Origin: Pelagerythrobacter marensis
GTDB lineage: Bacteria > Pseudomonadota > Alphaproteobacteria > Sphingomonadales > Sphingomonadaceae
Length of the DNA stretch: 64,000 nucleotides
Direction of reading: 5' to 3'
Assembly: GCF_036700095.1 (NCBI RefSeq)
Contig: NZ_CP144918.1
Span: 1,303,001-1,367,000, forward strand
Position 1 is the stretch's first letter. Every line of letters begins with the position of its first letter. Both the position numbers and the translations under genes were made by a program. The notes below the pieces were generated by a model that was not told the origin of the DNA, did no database searches, and was given only the letters and a program-made list of their open reading frames with translations. Positions 1 through 7,043 of the stretch are shown piece after piece.

Positions 1-1
1 G

Positions 2-793
2 CTCGGCCCCGTGATGGAGGCCGTCCCGCACGAGATGATGATTATCGGCGGCGCCGCGATCGGCGCCCTGATCGCGGGCAATTCGCTGCACGAGCTGAAG
101 GCCATCGGCACCTCGTTCGTGAAGATCTTCAAGGGGCCGCGCCATTCGCGGCAGGATCATATCGACGCGATCGCGCTGACCACCCGGCTGATGAAGCTGA
201 TGCGGACCGAAGGCCCGATCGCGCTGGAAAGCCATGTCGAGAACCCGCAGGATTCGGAAATCTTCGCCGAATACCCGAACCTTCTCGCCAACCGCGCGCT
301 GACCGCGCTGATCTGCGACACGCTCACCCTGCTGGTCGTATCGTCGGGCACGCTGGAAACCCACGCGGTGGAAGACGTGATGGACAATGCGATGAAGACG
401 CAGTTCCACGAAATGCGCGAGCCGCAGCACGCCTTGCAATCGCTGGCCGACGCGCTGCCCGCGCTGGGGATCGTCGCCGCGGTGCTGGGCGTGGTCAAGA
501 CGATGGGATCGATCGACCAGCCGCCCGCGGTGCTGGGGGGCATGATCGGCTCGGCGCTGGTCGGCACGTTCCTGGGCGTGCTGCTGTCCTATGGCGTGGT
601 CGGCCCGCTGGCGAGCCGGCTGAAGCAGATCATCGACCAGGACGAGCAGATATTCCACGCGGTCAAGCAGGTGATGATCGCCTCGCTCAACGGCTATCCG
701 CAGCCGCTGGTGGTCGAAAGCGCGCGTTCGGGCCTCGGCCATGCGTTCCGCCCCGGCCTGTCGGAACTGCTCGATAGCCTGAGGGGGCGGTAA
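2..793 (+). CDS. motA: MotA flagellar stator subunit, 5' end cut by window edge
   Basis: MotA is the inner-membrane stator protein that, with MotB, couples ion flow to flagellar rotation. The reading frame is open from base 2, with Leu-Gly-Pro before the first possible GTG/ATG, so the N-terminal membrane segment lies outside the window. Visible are the family hallmarks: the early HEMMIIGGAAIGALIAG segment, a long cytoplasmic loop, and the paired C-terminal membrane segments with ALPALGIVAAVLGVVKTMG and GSALVGTFLGVLLSYGVVGPL. The final A of its stop codon is the first base of the motB start, so the two are translationally coupled. Confidence 0.95.
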   Translation, partial: LGPVMEAVPHEMMIIGGAAIGALIAGNSLHELKAIGTSFVKIFKGPRHSRQDHIDAIALTTRLMKLMRTEGPIALESHVENPQDSEIFAEYPNLLANRALTALICDTLTLLVVSSGTLETHAVEDVMDNAMKTQFHEMREPQHALQSLADALPALGIVAAVLGVVKTMGSIDQPPAVLGGMIGSALVGTFLGVLLSYGVVGPLASRLKQIIDQDEQIFHAVKQVMIASLNGYPQPLVVESARSGLGHAFRPGLSELLDSLRGR

Positions 794-1632
794 TGGCCGC
801 TCCCGGCGGGGCAGGGCGCAACGACCCGGCGCCGATCATCGTCAAGAAGATCACCGTCGTCGAAGGCGGCGGCCATCACGGCGGCGCGTGGAAAGTGGCC
901 TATGCCGATTTCGTGACCGCGATGATGGCCTTCTTCCTGCTGCTGTGGCTGCTCGGTTCGACGACCGAGGCGCAGCGCAAGGGGCTGGCCGACTATTTCA
1001 CCCCCACGCTTGTCAAGCTGAAGGAACAGAGCGCCGGGTCGGACGGGTTGTTGGGCGGGGCTTCGCTGGTCGATCCCGACAACTACCCGCATCGCGCCGC
1101 GCAGACCGGGCGGCGCACGCTTACCGTCCCGCGCGATGCGGCCGGGGGGCAGAAGGAAGCGCTCGACCGCGTGCGCCGGATGCGCGAACGGGTGGAGGCG
1201 GAAGTGCAGAGCGACCGCAGCCTGCGCCGCCTGATGCGCCAGGTGCGGATGGTCGACACCACCGAAGGCGTGCGGATCGACCTGGTCGACGATGCCGATT
1301 TTTCGATGTTCGTGCTCGGCACCACGGTGCTGACGCCCGACGCGCGCAAGCTGCTCGACGTCATTGCCGAGGCATTGCGGCCCGAGCCGGGGACCCTGAC
1401 CATCCGCGGGCACACCGATGCCCTGCCGTGGAAGAGCGGGGCCCAGGCGAACAACTGGTCGCTCTCGGCCGGCCGGGCGGAGGCGACGCGCCAGGCGCTG
1501 ATGCGCAACGCCATCGGCGAACGGCGCTTCCGCCGGATCGAGGGCGTGGCCGACCGCGAGCCGCTGGTCGGCGACAACCCGCAGGACCCGCGCAACCGGC
1601 GCATCTCGATCCTGCTGACGGGTGCCGGCTGA
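793..1632 (+). CDS. motB: MotB flagellar stator subunit
   Basis: MotB anchors the stator to peptidoglycan and carries the ion-binding Asp of the motor. The 279-residue protein has a short cytoplasmic N-terminus, a single membrane helix (about residues 36-55) with the conserved Asp39 in the AYADFVTAMMAF motif, a plug/linker region, and an OmpA-type peptidoglycan-binding domain (about 170-279) with IRGHTDALPW and NRRISILL. The predicted ion is H+ or Na+; the sequence alone does not decide. The start overlaps the motA stop by one base. No terminator with a T-tract is seen directly after it. Confidence 0.96.
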   Translation: MAAPGGAGRNDPAPIIVKKITVVEGGGHHGGAWKVAYADFVTAMMAFFLLLWLLGSTTEAQRKGLADYFTPTLVKLKEQSAGSDGLLGGASLVDPDNYPHRAAQTGRRTLTVPRDAAGGQKEALDRVRRMRERVEAEVQSDRSLRRLMRQVRMVDTTEGVRIDLVDDADFSMFVLGTTVLTPDARKLLDVIAEALRPEPGTLTIRGHTDALPWKSGAQANNWSLSAGRAEATRQALMRNAIGERRFRRIEGVADREPLVGDNPQDPRNRRISILLTGAG

Positions 1633-1797
1633 GAAGAACCGCCCGCAGGGGCGTCGCAGAATGGGGAGGGAGGCGCGGCGTGCCCGCTTTTGGCGGCGGT
1701 GCCCGTTTGCCATTCGTGCCCCTTGTCATCCCGCCCTTTGTCAGCCGCGCCCCTTGCCATCCCTGCGCATTGTCATCCGGCCCTTGCCCCCACCTCT

Positions 1798-1869
1798 TGT
1801 CATCCCCGCGAAAGCGGGGATCCAGCTTCTGCCGCCGGACAATGGATCCCCGCTTTCGCGGGGATGACA
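1798..1869. repeat. REPIN-like palindromic doublet, family A
   Basis: Two perfect 26-bp inverted arms (1798-1823 and 1844-1869) begin with tgtcatccccgcg and are separated by 20 bp. Each arm is itself a small hairpin (ccccgc-gaaa-gcgggg type). A second, diverged copy with the same tgtcatcccc start lies at 59872-59944. This is a widespread intergenic repeat type in proteobacterial genomes; the REPIN-like label is inferred from the two-hairpin, inverted-doublet design. Confidence 0.85.
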
Positions 1870-1917
1870 CAGAGAGAGTTGTGCGGGAATGACAGAGGGA
1901 ATCGCTTGGGGCTGGAA

Positions 1918-1963
1918 GAGCGAATCGCCCGGCGATGACAGAGCGAATCGCCCGGCGATGACA
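1918..1963. repeat. Perfect 23-bp tandem repeat (two units)
   Basis: Bases 1918-1940 and 1941-1963 are identical; each starts gagcgaatcgcc and ends ggcgatgaca. Read on the minus strand, further degenerate units of about the same length, each ending or starting with tgtcat, continue on both sides (about 1690-1990) and run into the arms of the palindromic doublet at 1798-1869. It looks like a decayed minisatellite that shares its tgtcat edge with that repeat family. Confidence 0.8.
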
Positions 1964-2730
1964 GGGGGGAGTTGCGCGAGAGCGACGGGGGGACTTACGC
2001 CGCGATCACAGAAAGAACCGCGCCGGGACGGCGAACGGCCGGACTGAGGCTTCCCCCGCCCCTGCGTCTGCGCCGGCATGAGCGCGTCCACGCCGCATCC
2101 TCCGGCGGCGAACCCGGATGCGTGACGCCTGGAACTCGGATCGCGCGGCCGGTGCGGCACGCCAGGCGGCGTGCGCGCGGGTCGGGCGGTTGGCGGTTTA
2201 TTCGCGAACGACCGACGGACGCGCCACGGCGTGAGGTTCGCCGCACACATCCGCTTGCCCGCCGCCGCCGCGGTGGGGCCCGGTTCGATCCCTCGATTTC
2301 CGGGACTGGCGGGCGCGGACGGCCGGGACTCGCCAAAAGTCCGCCCATGCCCCGTGGCTGATCGGCCACGCCAACGTGCGGGTGAGCCGCTGCCGGGAGA
2401 CCCGGGGCTGATCGCCGGGTTCGCAAGGGCAACGGGCAGACACCGCCAACATCCATATCCCGGCTTCCGGCGGAAGGGAGCGAGCTTCCGGCTCCATGGG
2501 AGATCAACGCCCGAGCCCGAATGCATCGCACGCCAGCCGCACCGGCCGCGCCGCCGTGAGCGGGAAGGGAAGCCCCTGTCCGCGCCGGCGGAATAGAGAC
2601 CTGTCGCCGTCGACAAGGCGCAGGCCCCGATCCTCGTTGCCCGGCGTTGAGGCCCACCGGGCGGGGGTGTGCATAACCCAAATGGTTCGCAATGTCAAGA
2701 TCGACGTGCCGATTTGTTGCTGTTGGGGCA

Positions 2731-2812
2731 GGTAGGAGCAGGTGGGGCGGTTGCCCGCCCGGGAGGCGGGGGGCAGGGTTCTATCGGCGGGTGGGAGCGG
2801 GTGGCGCGGTTG
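2731..2812. repeat. Imperfect 23-bp direct repeat
   Basis: Bases 2731-2753 and 2790-2812 match at 20 of 23 positions (ggt-a/g-ggagc-a/g-ggtgg-g/c-gcggttg). The second copy ends inside the left edge of the inverted-repeat element at 2809-2970, and gttgggg-cagg just before the first copy also resembles that element's outer edge. This suggests an older fragment of the same element family. Confidence 0.6.
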
Positions 2813-2970
2813 GGACAAGGCCCCTCCACCACGCGCTTCGCGCGCGGTCCCCCTCCCCATCGCAAGACGATGGGGAGGAATGGGTGAGGCCGGGACCGTT
2901 CCTCCCCAACGACTTGCGTTGGGGAGGTGGCAGCCGCGCAAGCGGCTGACGGAGGGGCCCCTGCCCCAAC
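2809..2970. repeat. MITE/REPIN-like inverted-repeat element, family B doublet
   Basis: A 162-bp element made of two inverted arms of about 72 bp around a spacer of about 20 bp. Both arms begin gttggg at the outer edge and end ggggaggaa at the inner edge. Each arm carries two hairpins: CCTCCCC plus 4 bp against its complement (loops caaga and acttg), and a second one (cgcgc-ttc-gcgcg on the left, cagccgc-gcaa-gcggctg on the right). The stems differ in sequence between arms but stay paired. The same two-hairpin unit flanks the DUF559 gene at 50068-50115 and 50525-50572. Confidence 0.8.
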
Positions 2971-3028
2971 GCCGCCCGTTCCGCGCCCCACCGGCCGGCA
3001 GGGCGCGACGACGCAAGCGCCGGGCGCG

Positions 3029-3331
3029 TCAGCCCTTGCCGATCAGCTTCTGGCCCTGCTGGCGCACCGCGCCCGCGATCATCGGTTCGAGGAAGCCGAG
3101 CGCGGGCGGGAGGTCGATTTCGAACACCAGCTCGCTTTCCTCGATATCGACTCGCCCGTCGAGGTTCTGGCCCATCGCGCTGATCCGCATGGTCATGCGG
3201 TTCTCGCTCGGCCAGTCGGTGGTCACTTCGGCCATGCCGCCGGGGATATGGCCGGCGATCTCGTGGCTGCGGCGGCGCATCCGTTCGCGCACGGTTTCGC
3301 GCGGAAGATCGTGCGGGATCGCGACGCGCAT
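3029..3331 (-). CDS. Polyhydroxyalkanoic acid system family protein (PHA_gran_rgn-like)
   Basis: A 100-residue soluble protein resembling the PF09650 family, which is associated with PHA granules; its biochemical role is not settled. It begins MRVAIPHDLPRETVRERM and ends with a hydrophobic segment (ALGFLEPMIAGAVRQQGQKL). The start ATG shares its A with the upstream TGA stop (TGATG), so it is translationally coupled to the xpaC-like gene and telA. A longer upstream reading in the same frame is only antisense-like sequence over that neighbour and was not used. Confidence 0.75.
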   Translation of the reverse strand: MRVAIPHDLPRETVRERMRRRSHEIAGHIPGGMAEVTTDWPSENRMTMRISAMGQNLDGRVDIEESELVFEIDLPPALGFLEPMIAGAVRQQGQKLIGKG

Positions 3332-4071
3332 CAGCTTTCGTCCTTTCCAGCGCCTTCGCCGTAGCGGTAATCGAGATAGCGGTGCCGCACGGCGAGATCG
3401 TCGAGCGCGCCGTCGGCCAACTGCCGGGTGACCGAATCGATTTCGCGGCTGATCCGGCCCAGCCCTTCGGCCAGCTGCGCGTCGGGCGTGGCGCCGGCGC
3501 GTTCCTCGCCGCGCAAGTGCGCGGGCACCTTGCGATAGGAATCGATCATCTCGGGCAAGTGTTCGCCGACGAGCTGGCGCACCTCGCGCACCGCCGGATG
3601 GTCCTGGTCCACCGTTTCGAGCTGGAGCCCCAGGGCATCGAGCTGCACGCCGAGATCGTCGACGATCTTCGCCGCCGGCGGGGGCAGGGCGGGGCGCTGG
3701 TGTTCGAGCCACAGCTCGGTCCGCCCGACCAGCTCGCGCGCGCTGCCCTTGTTCAGCTCGGCCCGCCGGGGCACCTTGATTTTCGGGAAGGCGGCGAAGA
3801 CCCCGACCGCGATCACGATCGCAAGGGCCGTCAGCATGACCCCGGCAAAGCCGATCCCGCCGACGATCAGCCCGGCGACCATCGCGGCCACGACGATGGC
3901 CCCGACGGCGAGCACGATACGCTTGATCTTGCCGACCAGGTGGCGCGTCTTCAGATCGGCCGATCCGCGCCCGATCGAAGCGCGCCGATGATACCCGCCG
4001 GCGCGGTTTTCCGCCAGCGAGCGGCGCGCATCGGCGAGGATGGCATCGCTGTCCCGTGTCGTGTCCGCCAT
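3331..4071 (-). CDS. XpaC-like membrane protein (5-bromo-4-chloroindolyl phosphate hydrolysis family)
   Basis: A 246-residue protein with a charged N-terminus, two adjacent membrane helices (about residues 50-95, IVLAVGAIVVAAMVAGLIVGG and VMLTALAIVIAVGVFAAF), then a long helical cytoplasmic domain (KIVDDLGVQLDALGLQLETV...). This matches the XpaC family, whose genes commonly sit next to telA; the family name comes from an old phenotype and the real function is unclear. The start at 4071 was chosen because it lies just after the telA stop. It ends in a TGATG overlap with the PHA-granule gene. Confidence 0.75.
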   Translation of the reverse strand: MADTTRDSDAILADARRSLAENRAGGYHRRASIGRGSADLKTRHLVGKIKRIVLAVGAIVVAAMVAGLIVGGIGFAGVMLTALAIVIAVGVFAAFPKIKVPRRAELNKGSARELVGRTELWLEHQRPALPPPAAKIVDDLGVQLDALGLQLETVDQDHPAVREVRQLVGEHLPEMIDSYRKVPAHLRGEERAGATPDAQLAEGLGRISREIDSVTRQLADGALDDLAVRHRYLDYRYGEGAGKDES

Positions 4072-4079
4072 GCCCGGCC

Positions 4080-5291
4080 CTAGCTTTCCAGAGCCAGGAG
4101 CGAGGGTTCGGAACCGACTTTGGCCTGCGCCTGCGCCTGCCCTTCGGCCCGTGCGATATAGCCTTTCGACTTCTCGACCTCCTGCCCCAGCGCGGTCACC
4201 GTCTGCTTCATCGAATCGAGCGCGCGCAGCTTGAACTGGTCGACTTCGTCCATCGTGTCGTAGATGTTCTGGAACGCGCGCTGGAGCGTTTCCAGCGGGA
4301 TCGTGCTCGACGCCGCCTGCTCGTGGATCTTGCCGGTCTGTTCGCGCAGCATCGTGCTGGTCGAATCGATGATCCCGGCGGTCGTGTCGTTGAGCGCGGT
4401 GATCTGCTGCAGCACCAGCCGCTGGTTGGTCATCGCCTCGCTCACCGTCACCGCCGTGCGCAGCGCGCTTACCGTCGTCGTGCTGGCGCGGTCGACGCCT
4501 TTCACCAGTTCGACGTTGTTCTTCTTCACCAGGTCGAGCGCGAGATAGCCCTGCACGCTGACCGCCATCTGCGTCAGCAGGTCCTGCGTCCGCTGGCGGA
4601 CGTAGAACAGCGCGGTCTCGCGGATTGCCTTGGCCTTGGCCGGGTCGGTCGCGTCGAGTTCCGCCGCCTTGTCCTCCAGCCGCTGGTCGAGCGTCTGGGA
4701 AATGTGGATCATCTGTTCCAGATTGCCCATTGCTTCCCACAATTTGGCACGCTCGACGTCGATCGCGGCATTGTCCATCAGCAGCTCGTCCTTGCCGTTG
4801 GCGAGCTTGGACAGGATTTCCTGGATATGCGTCTGCGCGCTCTGGTAGCTGCGGAAATAGTCGTTCAGCTTGTTGCCGAAGGGAATGATGCCGAGCAGCT
4901 TTTTCGGCCCCGTCAGCTTGCCCCGGCGCGAGGGGTCCAGCTCTTCCACCGTGCGGCGCAGCTCGGCCAGATTGGCGCCGACCCCTTCGTCCTTGTCCAT
5001 CGCCCGGACCGGGCGGTCGAGAAAGCGGTTCGAATGCTGCGAGGCGGCCATGATCTCCTTGCGGCCCATATTGGTGATCTGGTCGACCTTGGTTCCGAAT
5101 TCGGGCGAATTGGCGTCCACCGAAACGAGATCGGCGACAAAGGCGTCGACTTTCTCGTCCAGCTTTGATTTCTTCTCCTCGCTCACCGGCACCAGGCCGG
5201 CGGCCTTTTCCGGGGCGACCTGCGGCACCGGATCGGGCGGGGTCAGTTCCAGGTCGGTTTCGGTCGCCGTGGCGGTCTGATTCGTGGCCAT
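4080..5291 (-). CDS. TelA/KlaA toxic anion resistance family protein
   Basis: A 403-residue, largely helical cytoplasmic protein of the TelA family (PF05816), originally linked to tellurite resistance and more broadly to envelope and stress phenotypes. Family features include MGRKEIMAASQHSNRFLDRPVRAM, the central RQRTQDLLTQMAVSVQGYLALDLVKKNN segment, and QITALNDTTAGIIDSTSTML. The ATG at 5291 is preferred because agcagg lies just upstream; an in-frame ATG at 5336 would add 15 Arg/Ala/Glu-rich residues. It leads the telA-xpaC-PHA_gran unit. Confidence 0.88.
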   Translation of the reverse strand: MATNQTATATETDLELTPPDPVPQVAPEKAAGLVPVSEEKKSKLDEKVDAFVADLVSVDANSPEFGTKVDQITNMGRKEIMAASQHSNRFLDRPVRAMDKDEGVGANLAELRRTVEELDPSRRGKLTGPKKLLGIIPFGNKLNDYFRSYQSAQTHIQEILSKLANGKDELLMDNAAIDVERAKLWEAMGNLEQMIHISQTLDQRLEDKAAELDATDPAKAKAIRETALFYVRQRTQDLLTQMAVSVQGYLALDLVKKNNVELVKGVDRASTTTVSALRTAVTVSEAMTNQRLVLQQITALNDTTAGIIDSTSTMLREQTGKIHEQAASSTIPLETLQRAFQNIYDTMDEVDQFKLRALDSMKQTVTALGQEVEKSKGYIARAEGQAQAQAKVGSEPSLLALES

Positions 5292-5437
5292 ACCTGCTTT
5301 TCGCTCCTCGCGGGCCGCCTGTCCGGCCCTTCGCATAGTGTATTAATGGCGTAAGACACGAAATTCAACAATCGCGCCCGGTGCGGTCTTGCGAATGTCG
5401 GCTTTTTTCATGCCAAGGCAAGCGCTAAAGACCGCTG

Positions 5438-6985
5438 ATGGACGGTGAGACGACAGGCGAGAAAGGCCGCCCGGCGGGCGAGGTCGCGGCGGCGGTCCGA
5501 AACCCCCAGTGGTCGTTCCTGCGCGTGGTGGTGAGCTTTCGCCGCTGGTGGCGCGAAATGGTGGTCGGCACGGTCGAGCAGGGCGAGGTGATCGCCCGGC
5601 GGCGCGAAGAATGCGCGCTGTCCTCGCGCTATCTGTTCATGACCGCGATGTCGGCGGGGATCGCCGTTCTCGGCCTGCTGCTTTCCTCCCCCGCGGTGGT
5701 GATCGGCGCGATGCTGCTCTCGCCGCTGATGGACCCGATCATGGGCCTCGGTTTCGCGCTGGCGATCGGCGACTATCGCTGGCTGCGCCAGTCGGCCCGC
5801 TCGCTGGCCTGGGGCACGGCGATGGCGGTCGGCCTGTGCGCGGTAATCGTGTTCATGTCGCCGCTGCAGGACATCACGCCCGAGATCGCCTCGCGCACGC
5901 GGCCGAACCTGTTCGACTTGCTGGTGGCGCTGTTTTCCGCGCTTGCCGGGGCCTATGCCATGATCCGCGGGCGCGAGGGGACGATCGTCGGCGTCGCCAT
6001 CGCCACCGCGCTGATGCCGCCGCTGGCGGTGGTCGGCTTCGGGCTGGCGACGGCCAACTGGACGGTCTTCTGGGGCGCGCTGCTGCTCTATATCACCAAC
6101 TTCGTGACCATCGCGCTCACCGTCTGGGCGATGGCCCGGCTTTATGGCTTCAGCGTCACGCTGACCGAGCGCCAGTCGCGCTGGCAGAACTTCGTGCTCG
6201 GCGCGGTTTTCGTCGCGCTGGTCGTGCCGCTCGGCCTCTCGCTGCGCCAGATCGCCTGGGAAGCGGCCGCGGCGCGCCAGGTGCGGAGCGAACTGGCGCA
6301 GAATTTCGGCAGCGCGGCGCGCCTCTCGCAGCCCGAGATCGAGTTCGATACCGAACCGATGCGCGTTTCGGCCTTCGTCTGGACCACCCGGCTGCAGCCC
6401 GATGCCGAAGTGCGGGCGGAGGAAAGCCTGGCGCGGCGGCTGGGCACGCCGGTCGATGTCCAGCTCAAGCAGTTCCTGGTGCGCGACGAACAGAGCGCCG
6501 AAGAAGCGCAGCTCGCTTCGGCCAAGGAAGCGGAGGAGAGGGCGGCGCGCGACCGGCTCGACGATCTCGCCACGCGGCTGGCGGTGGCGGCGGGGACCAG
6601 CGAGGACGACGTCCTGCTCGACCGGCAGCGCCGCCGGGCGCTGGTGCGCGCCGAGCCGCTGCCGGGGGCGGGCCTGGCGGCATATGCCGCGCTCGAACGC
6701 CGGGTCGCCGCGACCGAGCCGGAATGGCGGATCGAGCTGGTGCCGCCGGTTTCGGCCCTGCCGCCGATCGCTTTCGAGGGCGAGGAGCCCGATGCCGCCG
6801 CGCGCGAGGCGATCGCCCTGGCGGGCTGGGCCGCGCGCCGGCTGGGCCGTCCGCTGATCGTCTCCGGCCCCGAAGCGCGCGCCGAAGCGGTCCGCGCGCT
6901 TCTGGCCGAGCAGGGGGCGGAGGCGCGCCTCGGCGAAACCGGTGGCACGCTGCGGCTGGCCTGGGGCGACTTCGCGGCGGAGTGA
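5438..6985 (+). CDS. DUF389 (TIGR00341 family) membrane protein
   Basis: A 515-residue protein. After a hydrophilic N-terminus of about 70 residues come several membrane helices in the DUF389 pattern (AGIAVLGLLLSSPAVVIGAM, LLSPLMDPIMGLGFALAIGDY, GTIVGVAIATALMPPLAVVG, WGALLLYITNFVTIALTVWA). A long hydrophilic C-terminal part (about 270-515, with a coiled-coil-prone EEAQLASAKEAEERAARDRLDDLA) follows. The function of the family is unknown; transport has been proposed. It is transcribed divergently from telA across a 146-bp gap. Confidence 0.88.
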   Translation: MDGETTGEKGRPAGEVAAAVRNPQWSFLRVVVSFRRWWREMVVGTVEQGEVIARRREECALSSRYLFMTAMSAGIAVLGLLLSSPAVVIGAMLLSPLMDPIMGLGFALAIGDYRWLRQSARSLAWGTAMAVGLCAVIVFMSPLQDITPEIASRTRPNLFDLLVALFSALAGAYAMIRGREGTIVGVAIATALMPPLAVVGFGLATANWTVFWGALLLYITNFVTIALTVWAMARLYGFSVTLTERQSRWQNFVLGAVFVALVVPLGLSLRQIAWEAAAARQVRSELAQNFGSAARLSQPEIEFDTEPMRVSAFVWTTRLQPDAEVRAEESLARRLGTPVDVQLKQFLVRDEQSAEEAQLASAKEAEERAARDRLDDLATRLAVAAGTSEDDVLLDRQRRRALVRAEPLPGAGLAAYAALERRVAATEPEWRIELVPPVSALPPIAFEGEEPDAAAREAIALAGWAARRLGRPLIVSGPEARAEAVRALLAEQGAEARLGETGGTLRLAWGDFAAE

Positions 6986-7043
6986 GGCAGCTCCCCTCCG
7001 AAGCCCCGCCCGCCTTTCCCGTTCGCCGGCCCGGTCTGCGCCG

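Larger units (their letters stand above)
1633..3028. other. Gene-free, repeat-rich intergenic stretch
   Basis: About 1.4 kb between motB and the PHA-granule gene. Several open frames exist on both strands, but they are compositionally biased (Arg/Pro/Gly-rich), lack recognisable domains, overlap one another heavily and run through repeats, so none is called. The stretch holds degenerate units built around tgtcat/atgaca (about 1690-1990), a long palindromic doublet, a perfect 23-bp tandem repeat, an imperfect direct repeat, and a long inverted-repeat element (2809-2970). Between about 2000 and 2700 I see no gene, RNA or clear regulatory structure. Confidence 0.6.

Noticed and set aside
1918-1963. 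Possible CRISPR array
   Set aside because: The two 23-bp units are directly adjacent with no spacer, and no cas gene is present.
1741-2681. Overlapping open frames (228-291 codons, minus) and 129-141 codons (plus) in the motB-downstream gap
   Set aside because: They read through repeats, are Arg/Pro-rich and overlap each other in several frames; no ribosome site or family resemblance supports one of them.
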